DNA of 47,690 nt, from contig JACSRP010000147.1 in the NCBI GenBank assembly GCA_014879665.1, forward strand, positions 1 through 47,690. Reading direction: 5' to 3'. The translations under genes and the position numbers were made by a program. Positions within the stretch are counted from its first letter, which is position 1; the number at the start of each line of letters is the position of its first letter. This document shows positions 40,772-47,690 of the stretch, piece by piece. The notes under the pieces are model-generated. The model searched no databases, had not been told where the DNA came from, and saw only the letters and a program-made list of their open reading frames with translations. Source of the DNA: Anaerolineae bacterium (lineage in GTDB: Bacteria; Chloroflexota; Anaerolineae; Aggregatilineales; Phototrophicaceae).

Positions 40772-43321
40772 TTAACGCAGGGTTAGCAGGCTGCCGTCGC
40801 GGGTTTTCTCCACCTGCACATGCACGGGGAAAGAATCGCGCAGTTCGTCAATGTGGGTGATCACCAGTATCAGATCGAAATGATCCTGAATGCGGGTGAT
40901 AGCATCCACCAGCTTAGAACGGCCATCTTCGTCCTGTGTGCCGAAACCCTCATCAATGAACAGGGTGCGTAACTGCGCCCCGGCGCGCCGCGCCAACAGC
41001 TGCGAAAGCGCCACCCGCAAGGCGAAATTGATGCGGAAAGCCTCGCCCCCGCTGTACATGTCATAACTGCGGGTGCCAAGCTCGTCGCTGATATCTAACA
41101 GCAGCGTTTCCTGAACGCCGCCGGTCACTTTTTCGCGCTGGGTTCGCAGGCGTAAGGTCATGCGGCCATCGGTCATTGCGGCCAGCAGGCGGTTAGCGCT
41201 GTCTTCCAATTCCGGCAGCGCAGTCTCGATGATCATGGCGGGAATACCATTTTTGCCGAAGGCTTCGCGTAATTCCTCGTAAAGCGAACGGGTTTCACGC
41301 AGGCCGTCGCGCTGTGTTTCCAGCTTTTCCTTATTCCGCCGCTGGGCTTGCAGCGCCTTCAACTGCTGTTTAGCGGCGACGAGGCGATTGTTGGCGATCC
41401 GTTCAGCGATACCTGAGTCATCTGCCTCTTTGCGGCGCTGGTTGAATTCCATTTCCTGCGCCATCAGCGCATCGCGTTCAAGGTTCAGTGTCACCAGTCG
41501 CCCGCTTTCCTCGTTCAAGCCTTCCTGCAAGCGCGTTTCACGCTCCAGCGTGCTTTGCAGCAGCTTTTGTGCTTCAGGCAGGGTTTCCAGCGCCACCTGT
41601 AATTTTTGATACTGGCTTTCGTAATCGCTGTATGATTTCAGCGATTCACGGGCGGCGTTATGGCGGGCGCTGTCGTAGCCTAACCCATCATGCTCAGCAT
41701 CCAGCGCGGCAATTTGCGCGCGCAGCTCGGTGCCGAAATATTCGCTTTCGAGGGTGGCCGCCAGCGCATCATAGCTGGCCTGCGCGGTATCGCGTTTTCC
41801 GGCGGCAATCTCGGCTTTTTCGATGGCGTTTTTCAACACGGTTTCGCGTTTACGGGAAACTTCGCCGCGCTTAATTTCGGCGGTGAGTGCGGCGATCTGC
41901 TCCGCAAACTGCTTAATATTGGCGGTGAGCGCGGCGATCTGCCGGCTGTTATCCTCGTATTCAGCCTTCATCTGCCGGCCATCAGCTTCAAGTTCTTCTG
42001 CCATCTGGTCGCGGTGTTCCCCGGCCAGCGGCTGCCCACACAGCGGGCATTCGCCGCCTTCCGCCGCTTGCAGGCGGCTAATGCGATCCCGCAGTTTGTG
42101 AGATTCGGGCACAATTTGTTCGTTTCTGGTGCTGAGGGCAATCTTATCTTTTTCGGCCTGCTGGCGGCTCGCGTCGCGCTCGACCTTCTCCTGCTCTTTC
42201 AACTCCAGCGCAATCACTTCGGCATGCAGACGCGCATACTCGGCGGTATCGGCGGCAGCAATTTCGCGCTGGTAGGCGCCGATTTCGGCCTCAAGGCGGG
42301 CGATATCCTGCTTAATCTGCCCGCGTTCGTGTTCCAACTGCGCATTCAGAGCGTTACGGCGCACTTGCAAGTCGTTCAACGCCGAAAGTTTCACGCTCAA
42401 TTCCTGATCGTCGGCGCGCGCAGATTGCAAAGTTTGGTAGCCCACCTCAATTTGCCCCTGCGATGCGATGGTCGTCTCCAGCCCGACGATGCGCGTCTGC
42501 TGGCGCTCAATTTCACCGCCAACCGCTTTAAGATCGCCTTGATAGCGGCTTAGTGCCTGTTCAGCCATAGCAATCTGTTCGCGCTTGGCTTTGAGGGCGT
42601 CTGGCACCTGCCGCACTTCATTGAAGCGATCCTGCGCGACGGTGAGCGCCTGTTTCGCAATTTCATAGGATGCTTCGGCTTCTTCCTGCTCGCGATGCAG
42701 GGCGGGTTCCTGCGCCAACTCGGCATCTATGCCCTGAATACGCCCGTCAAGCAGCGCCAGCTCTTCCTTGATCTGGTTAAGCTCGGCCTTCGCGCCGCTC
42801 TCATAGGTGATCCAGCGATCCAGTTCCAGAATTTCTCCAAGCACCTTCTTGCGCTCGGTGGGTTTCAGCGCGGTGAAAGAATCCGCCTTGCCCTGCTGCA
42901 AGAAGGCGGAATGAACGAAGGTGTCATAGCTCATGCGCAGCAGGCGCTCAATTTTCGCCTGCGTTGCGGCTTTAGTCGGCTCGGTCATTTCGCGCAGGCC
43001 AACTTCAGGATCGAACACGAACAGATCCAGCGTGCCAGAGCCGCCGCTTTTCCTAGTGCGCTTACGAACAACGCGGTAATCAATGCCGTCCTGCTCAAAA
43101 TCGAACTGCACCACCATCTCATGCTGGCCGTAATTGATCAGTTCTTCCTCACGCGGCGCGCGCGATTTGCCCCACAATGCCCACGTCATCGCGTCCAGCA
43201 GCGATGATTTGCCAGCGCCATTCGCGCCCGTCAGGCAGGCCAGATGGATGCCCTCAAAGAGCAGCGGCTGCGGCGCGCGATAGGCGAGAAAATTTTTGAG
43301 TTCAAGGCGTTTTGGCAGCAT
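40772..43321 (-). CDS. sbcC: SbcC/Rad50-type ATPase of the nuclease complex
   Basis: An 849-residue SMC-like ATPase. Walker A is TGANGAGKSSLLDA near residues 32-45. Long coiled coils (about 180-410 and 450-690) flank the zinc hook CPLC at 425-428, where two molecules join through a shared zinc. The C-terminal head has signature SGGEAFRINFALRVAL and Walker B LRTLFIDEGFGTQDEDGR. With SbcD it opens and cuts DNA ends and hairpins during break repair. It is shorter than E. coli SbcC (about 1050), mainly in the coils, like Rad50-type proteins. It follows sbcD on the minus strand, but a palindromic repeat of about 67 bases separates the two. Confidence 0.96.
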   Translation of the reverse strand: MLPKRLELKNFLAYRAPQPLLFEGIHLACLTGANGAGKSSLLDAMTWALWGKSRAPREEELINYGQHEMVVQFDFEQDGIDYRVVRKRTRKSGGSGTLDLFVFDPEVGLREMTEPTKAATQAKIERLLRMSYDTFVHSAFLQQGKADSFTALKPTERKKVLGEILELDRWITYESGAKAELNQIKEELALLDGRIQGIDAELAQEPALHREQEEAEASYEIAKQALTVAQDRFNEVRQVPDALKAKREQIAMAEQALSRYQGDLKAVGGEIERQQTRIVGLETTIASQGQIEVGYQTLQSARADDQELSVKLSALNDLQVRRNALNAQLEHERGQIKQDIARLEAEIGAYQREIAAADTAEYARLHAEVIALELKEQEKVERDASRQQAEKDKIALSTRNEQIVPESHKLRDRISRLQAAEGGECPLCGQPLAGEHRDQMAEELEADGRQMKAEYEDNSRQIAALTANIKQFAEQIAALTAEIKRGEVSRKRETVLKNAIEKAEIAAGKRDTAQASYDALAATLESEYFGTELRAQIAALDAEHDGLGYDSARHNAARESLKSYSDYESQYQKLQVALETLPEAQKLLQSTLERETRLQEGLNEESGRLVTLNLERDALMAQEMEFNQRRKEADDSGIAERIANNRLVAAKQQLKALQAQRRNKEKLETQRDGLRETRSLYEELREAFGKNGIPAMIIETALPELEDSANRLLAAMTDGRMTLRLRTQREKVTGGVQETLLLDISDELGTRSYDMYSGGEAFRINFALRVALSQLLARRAGAQLRTLFIDEGFGTQDEDGRSKLVDAITRIQDHFDLILVITHIDELRDSFPVHVQVEKTRDGSLLTLR

Positions 43322-43357
43322 GGATTATCTGACCTGAGCTAATTGGTTCACTATAGA

Positions 43358-43424
43358 CCTCACCCCGCTGCACTTCGTTTAGCTTCCCCTCTCCGTACAC
43401 GGGGAAGGGGTTGAGGGGTGAGGT
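43358..43424. repeat. About 67-bp palindromic repeat between sbcD and sbcC
   Basis: It begins CCTCACCCC, contains GCTGCACTTCGTTTAGCTTC, then CCCCTCTCCGTACACGGGG, and ends with GGGGTGAGG, so the ends are perfect inverted repeats. It occupies the middle of the 125-base gap of what should be one operon. The closest relative is 44805-44871 upstream of sbcD. Confidence 0.85.
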
Positions 43425-43446
43425 TTCAATAAAATAGCCTTACGCG

Positions 43447-44703
43447 CTAATCATCCGGCGCGCCATCTTCCAGATGCCCCGCGAAAATGGGATCGGCCAG
43501 TTGGTGCAGCGACTCGCGGCGGACAGGCGGCACTTCTTTAGACAGCAAATAGCGTTCCAGCAAATCTTCGTCGGAAAGTTCTTCGGGATTGCCGCCCAAG
43601 CGCGCCCGCGCGGCCTGCTGCACGCGCTTTTCGATGCCGGCGATCACATGGGCGCCGCCGCGCTTGAGGGCATCGCGGATCATGCCTTCGTCTAAGCGCG
43701 CTTCGGTTTCCGGCTTCATCTCTACGCGAACGCGAACGACGGCCCCGGTCAGAGCGCGCTTCTCGATCAGCTCAATCAGCGTGTGGGTGGGGTTTTCATC
43801 CTCGCGTAAATCGGCGCTGATGGTCACAAACGGGCGGGCATTGAGTTCGATGAACTGATAACTGCTCTTGCCGCGTTCCAGTTCAACCCAGCAGAAGCCT
43901 TTGTGATCGTGTTCTTCACCAAAGTCAATGCGCTCGATGCTGCCGGAATAGACAACCGGCGGCGCGCCTTTTTGCCCATCGGTCAAATTTTGGTGCTTAT
44001 GGATATGCCCCATAGCGACATAATCCCAGCGGGGATCGGCGATCACCGACAGCGGCGCTTCGACATCGCGCCCCAGCATGATCTGCCGTTCGCTGCCCCA
44101 GATCGCGCCGGTGACGGTGAAATGGCCGGTCAGCAGGCGGGGCATGTCGTATTCGTCGGCCTGTTCAGCGAAGCCTTCCAGCGCCGAACCCAATACGTGC
44201 GCCATCAGGCGATCCAGTTCGGCGATAGTTTTGCCGGCGGTATCCTGATCGCGCATCAACTGCTGGCGCACAGGATAAGGCGCGAAGCCCAGAAATACCG
44301 GGCCGCGTTTGGTTTCGACGATAGTCGTGGTGAAGGTATTGGCGACGATCACGTTGGGGACAGCCAGCGTGTTATAGATTTCGACGGCGCTGGCTTTCTT
44401 GTCCATCTGCGGCAGGTCATGATTGCCTTCCAGCAGCACCACCGGCGCCAGTTCGGCCAGATCGCGGATGCGATGGGCCAATTCGCGCTGGTGGGTGGGC
44501 GAAGGCGTGCGCGATTTGAAGGCATCGCCGGCGAAGATGGTCAAATCGACATCATTTTCGCGGGCATAGGCGATCATCTCGTCAAGCCGGTGAACGAAGT
44601 CGCCCAGACGGGTGCTCAAGCCAGTTGCCGGGTCGGTGCGCCCGTAATTTTCCATGCCAATGTGAGCATCTGCAAAATGCAGCACGCGAATCGGTTCAGC
44701 CAT
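43447..44703 (-). CDS. sbcD: SbcD/Mre11-type nuclease
   Basis: A 418-residue calcineurin-like phosphoesterase that, with SbcC, acts as an ATP-dependent double-strand exonuclease and single-strand endonuclease. All metal motifs are present in order: FADAHIG near residue 10, GDAFKS near 60, LLEGNHD near 91, GHFTV near 172 and GHIHKH near 212. A C-terminal domain that contacts the coiled-coil base of SbcC follows. The ATG at 44703 is taken; the frame extends five codons to a TTG without a ribosome site. The gene order sbcD-sbcC is the usual one. Confidence 0.95.
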   Translation of the reverse strand: MAEPIRVLHFADAHIGMENYGRTDPATGLSTRLGDFVHRLDEMIAYARENDVDLTIFAGDAFKSRTPSPTHQRELAHRIRDLAELAPVVLLEGNHDLPQMDKKASAVEIYNTLAVPNVIVANTFTTTIVETKRGPVFLGFAPYPVRQQLMRDQDTAGKTIAELDRLMAHVLGSALEGFAEQADEYDMPRLLTGHFTVTGAIWGSERQIMLGRDVEAPLSVIADPRWDYVAMGHIHKHQNLTDGQKGAPPVVYSGSIERIDFGEEHDHKGFCWVELERGKSSYQFIELNARPFVTISADLREDENPTHTLIELIEKRALTGAVVRVRVEMKPETEARLDEGMIRDALKRGGAHVIAGIEKRVQQAARARLGGNPEELSDEDLLERYLLSKEVPPVRRESLHQLADPIFAGHLEDGAPDD

Positions 44704-44804
44704 GCTATTTTCACTCAACAGCGGAACAGGAGTTCTAGTTTAACAGAAAAGCAGGGCATGGGGGTAAGGAAGTAAGACTGGGGGGCGGAGAAGAGGGAAT
44801 CTTA

Positions 44805-44906
44805 CCTCACCCCGCTGCACTGCGTTTAGCTTCCCCTCTCCGTGCACGGAGAGGGGATTGAGGGGTGAGGTTGCGTGCACGGAGAGGGGGCTAGGGCGTG
44901 AGGTTT
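44805..44906. repeat. Palindromic repeat plus attached half copy upstream of sbcD
   Basis: 44805-44871 is a full copy like that between sbcD and sbcC: CCTCACCCCGCTGCACTGCG, then TTTAGCTTCC, CCCCTCTCCGTGCACGGAGA and GGGGTGAGG. Directly after it (44873-44906) the right half is repeated, with GTGCACGGAGAGGGGGCTAG and GCGTGAGG. The pair lies between the divergent sbcD and restriction-enzyme genes. Confidence 0.85.
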
Positions 44907-44978
44907 CATCTCTCCCCCCAACGCGCTATCATTCGCCCATACATGTCTATTAGAGACGCTCACCATCAGGAACGCGCC

Positions 44979-47690
44979 ATGACCGAATCACCAGTCAACG
45001 CCGAAGCCGTCGCCAGAGAAGCCGCCCGCGCCACCATTGCCGGTCTGGTGGAGCGTTTCCAGAAAACCGCCAAAGCGAAGCGTGACGCTTACAGCGAGCA
45101 GGAAACCCGCCTCTATTTCATCCTGCCTATGTTCAAGGCGCTCGGCTGGGACATCGAAAACCCCGCCGAAATGACCGCCGAAGAACAAATCTCGCGCGGC
45201 TTTGTCGATTTCGGCTTCTATCTCAACGGCGTGCCTGCCTTCTATCTCGAAACCAAGCGCGTGAGCGCCGATCTTGCAAAGCCGGAACATATGAAGCAGG
45301 CCATCAATTACTCATACCTGCGCGGCGTCACCTGGGCTGTCCTCAGCGACTTTGAAGAAACCATCGTCTTTAATGCCGAATGGGAAGAGCGCGATCCTGA
45401 ACACGCTCGTTTCGTTACCCTGCACTGGGGGGATTACGCTGCCGCCGCTTTCGATGATCTCTGGCTGCTCTCCAGAACCGCCATGCTCCGCCGCGAGCTG
45501 GATGCCCGCGCCGAACGCTACGGCAAAAAGCGCCGCCGCGAAGCCGTCACCGATAAGCTCTTCAAGCAGCTCACCGACTGGCGGCGCAGCCTTTTCAACG
45601 TCATCCAGCAGTTCAATACTGATAAGTTGTGGGTGCAAGACCCGCGAGAGGTCGATAATGCCGTCCAGCGTTTCATTGACCGTCTCATCTTCATCCGCAC
45701 CGCCGAAGATCGTGGTATCGAACCCAATCGCTTGCAGGCGTTGGTACGTACCTCCAAAGGCAAATTGTGGGCTGATCTGCGCACGCTGTTCCGCGAACTG
45801 GATGGCATCTATAACAGCAACTTATTCGCCGAAAGCACCATCGATCTGGTCGATGTCTATGACCCTGACTTGATCATCGAGATCATCAAAGGGCTGTACC
45901 AGCCGCCCGGCGAATTCGCGCAGTACGATTTCAACGCCATCAGCGCCGATGTGCTCGGCAAGGTCTACGAGCAGTATCTCGGCTTCAAGGCGCAAGACCC
46001 CGAAGGCAAGCAGTCGCTTTTGGGTGGCAAGCAGCAAAAGCGCAAATCGCAGGGTATCTACTACACCCCTCAGTTTGTCGTGCGCTACATCGTCCAGCAA
46101 ACCGTTGGCAAACTGCTGCAAAGCGGCGCTGACCCCCACAGCCTGCGCATTCTCGATCCCGCCTGTGGCAGCGGCTCGTTCTTAATTGAAGCTTTCGATG
46201 TGCTGGATCGCTGGCTGGCGAATACCGAGCCGGAGGTTGATCCTGCCATTCGGCGGCGGCGCATCCTCACTGAAAATATCTACGGCGTTGATCTGGATGA
46301 TCAGGCGGTAGAGGTCACGCGCCTCAATCTGCTGCTGCGCGCCAGCCTGGAGCGCGGCAAGCTGCCCATTCTCCATCACATTCAGCGCGGCAACAGCCTC
46401 ATCGACGATCCCGCCGTCGCTGGTGACGCCGCCTTCAACTGGCAAAAAGCCTTCCCCGAAGTCATGGATTCAGGCGGCTTCGATGCCGTGATCGGCAACC
46501 CACCCTATATCCGTATACAGTCACTTCCGCTAGAACAAGTGGAATGGATGAGCGCCAATTACGAGAGTGCGGCGGCAAATTACGATATTTACATACCATT
46601 TGTTGAACGGGGCTTGCAACTTCTTAACTTACGTGGAAGAACAGCTTACATTCTCCCACACAAGTTTTTTAACGCCCGTTATGGAAGCAACCTACGTCAC
46701 CTAATTACTAAGGGGAAACACCTATCACAGATCGTTCATTTTGGTGATTTGCAGATTTTTGAGGGGGCAACTACCTACACTTGTATCTTGGTTTTAGCAA
46801 AAAATCAGCAAGATTCACTCACCTATTCGCGTGTGCTGGATGTAGATGATTGGCGGACGAATAAATCTGCCATAAGTTTTGAATTAGCAGCTTTTAACAG
46901 CAGCGAAAACGATTGGACTTTTGCCGATCAAGCGGCAATTGGTATTTATGAGAAATTGCGAACCCATCCTACCAAGCTTGAAAGCGTAACCAATCGTATT
47001 TATCAGGGTATCAAGACTGGCTCAGATAAGATTTTTGTGTTGCAAGAAATTACGGTTCTCGAGGATAAAATTCTGGTACTTAACGAATCTGATAAATCAC
47101 AGCATTACATCGAGAAAGAATTATTGAGGACGTTAGTAAAAGGTGGAGACGTTAGCGCCTTTCAAATTGAGACAGTTAAACGGCGCATTTTCTTTCCTTA
47201 TGAAAGGCAAGATGATGGAACTATCAAGCTCATCTCTGAAGCCTCAATGCTGGAGAAATATCCTCTTGGTTGGAAATACATAACAACATTCAAAGCCAAG
47301 CTGGAAGAACGCGAAAGAGGGTTACTTAAGGGAAAAGAATGGCACGGTTACACCCGAAATCAAGCAATTAGCGTGATCGATTTGCCTAAAATCATTACCC
47401 CCGACATCGCGCCAAAATCATCTTTTGCACTTGATCCGGTAGGTAACGCACTCTTTATGGGCGGTGTTGCTGGCGGATATGGGATAGTCCCTAAGGACGA
47501 CTTTTCGTTCCAATATTTGCTTGGCATCTTGAATAGCACGTTGCTACAGTGGTTTCTCCAAAAGATTTCAACTTCCATGAGAGGCGGATGGTATAGTTAC
47601 GAAGCAAAATATATTCGTCACCTCCCCATCCGCACCATCAACTTCGATGATCCCGACGATGTTGCTAAACATGATCGCATGGTGTCACTG
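44979..47690 (+). CDS. Type IIG restriction-modification enzyme, 3' end cut by window
   Basis: 904 residues are visible, with no stop before the window edge. The N-terminal nuclease domain shows a PD-(D/E)xK-like pattern: Asp77 in GFVDFGFY and ETK at 91-93 in FYLETKR. A helical region follows, then the N6-adenine methyltransferase: GIYYTPQFVVRYIV, motif I DPACGSGSF from Asp393 and motif IV NPPY at 507-510. The last 350 residues should read the DNA target (YQGIKTGSDKIFVL, VIDLPKIITPDI). One chain thus cuts and methylates, as in Eco57I-like enzymes. AGGA lies about eight bases before the ATG. From about 46,550 the DNA turns AT-rich, unlike the first half. No separate specificity or methylase gene is seen. 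Confidence 0.9.
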   Translation, partial: MTESPVNAEAVAREAARATIAGLVERFQKTAKAKRDAYSEQETRLYFILPMFKALGWDIENPAEMTAEEQISRGFVDFGFYLNGVPAFYLETKRVSADLAKPEHMKQAINYSYLRGVTWAVLSDFEETIVFNAEWEERDPEHARFVTLHWGDYAAAAFDDLWLLSRTAMLRRELDARAERYGKKRRREAVTDKLFKQLTDWRRSLFNVIQQFNTDKLWVQDPREVDNAVQRFIDRLIFIRTAEDRGIEPNRLQALVRTSKGKLWADLRTLFRELDGIYNSNLFAESTIDLVDVYDPDLIIEIIKGLYQPPGEFAQYDFNAISADVLGKVYEQYLGFKAQDPEGKQSLLGGKQQKRKSQGIYYTPQFVVRYIVQQTVGKLLQSGADPHSLRILDPACGSGSFLIEAFDVLDRWLANTEPEVDPAIRRRRILTENIYGVDLDDQAVEVTRLNLLLRASLERGKLPILHHIQRGNSLIDDPAVAGDAAFNWQKAFPEVMDSGGFDAVIGNPPYIRIQSLPLEQVEWMSANYESAAANYDIYIPFVERGLQLLNLRGRTAYILPHKFFNARYGSNLRHLITKGKHLSQIVHFGDLQIFEGATTYTCILVLAKNQQDSLTYSRVLDVDDWRTNKSAISFELAAFNSSENDWTFADQAAIGIYEKLRTHPTKLESVTNRIYQGIKTGSDKIFVLQEITVLEDKILVLNESDKSQHYIEKELLRTLVKGGDVSAFQIETVKRRIFFPYERQDDGTIKLISEASMLEKYPLGWKYITTFKAKLEERERGLLKGKEWHGYTRNQAISVIDLPKIITPDIAPKSSFALDPVGNALFMGGVAGGYGIVPKDDFSFQYLLGILNSTLLQWFLQKISTSMRGGWYSYEAKYIRHLPIRTINFDDPDDVAKHDRMVSL

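Noticed and set aside
41690..42553. A 287-codon plus-strand frame opposite sbcC.
   Set aside because: It lies wholly within the coiled-coil region of SbcC, whose repetitive codons often leave the other strand open.
1..47690. CRISPR arrays, tRNA or rRNA genes, integrases, transposases.
   Set aside because: I looked through all gaps and saw no regular spacer-repeat array, no cloverleaf with a GGTTCGA-type T arm and no transposase or integrase motifs. Short repeats here are palindromic and irregularly placed. A tRNAscan and a CRISPR finder run would settle this.
40772..47690. A combined defence island formed by SbcCD and the Type IIG enzyme.
   Set aside because: SbcCD is a housekeeping repair complex and the restriction gene is divergent with repeats between them. 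There is no sign of joint regulation, so adjacency alone is not evidence of one system.

Overview
The window is about 47.7 kb of moderately GC-rich bacterial DNA with roughly 42 protein genes, no rRNA, no tRNA that I can recognise and no CRISPR array. The style suggests a member of the Chloroflexota (Anaerolineae-like). The signs are lipoproteins and secreted proteins with Pro/Thr linkers, a BmpA-class nucleoside-type ABC transporter, a single Flp pilin, a deazaflavin (F420)-type oxidoreductase, a ScyD/ScyE-type propeller, and many short GC-rich palindromic repeats between genes. This placement is an inference; no 16S or other decisive marker is present.

Layout. 1-2.8 kb: two solute-binding-like proteins, the second fused to a von Willebrand A domain. 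2.9-7.7 kb (minus): FolC-like Mur ligase, a GNAT / methyltransferase / D-threonine-aldolase-like operon, and PncC (CinA C-terminal amidohydrolase). 7.8-9.2 kb: a lipoprotein converging with a DinB protein. 9.4-14.8 kb: ATPase and two permeases of a BMP-type ABC importer, the first permease carrying an unusual insertion of about 300 residues. 14.9-22.2 kb (plus): CAP-LysM membrane protein, small unknown, Flp pilin, M3 oligopeptidase, large secreted SH3b protein, exported cyclase-family hydrolase. 22.4-27.0 kb: phosphoglycerate mutase, FHA protein, EamA exporter, RsmI, DoxX, ribosomal protein S4. 27.0-30.7 kb (minus): unknown membrane protein, deazaflavin oxidoreductase, flavodoxin, M20-type amidohydrolase. 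31.0-32.2 kb: small DHp-like protein and DUF554 protein. 32.7-35.5 kb (minus): PadR regulator with a HAAS-type membrane protein, then alcohol dehydrogenase and a small membrane protein. 35.6-36.9 kb (minus): a protein with an extracellular-contractile-injection-system-like leader and an HExxH site. 37.1-40.7 kb: ScyD/E protein, GAF sensor kinase, ModB-like permease. 40.8-44.7 kb (minus): SbcC and SbcD. 45.0 kb to the end: a Type IIG restriction-modification enzyme cut by the window edge.

The most interesting items are the eCIS-like HExxH protein at 35.6-36.9 kb, the permease with the large insertion, the padR promoter filled with three related palindromes, the compositional break inside the Type IIG enzyme, and a family of about 65-bp palindromic repeats, one copy of which lies between sbcD and sbcC. 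Starts were moved from the longest ORF where a ribosome binding site, promoter or family N-terminus argued for it. No database search was possible; all family names come from reading motifs.
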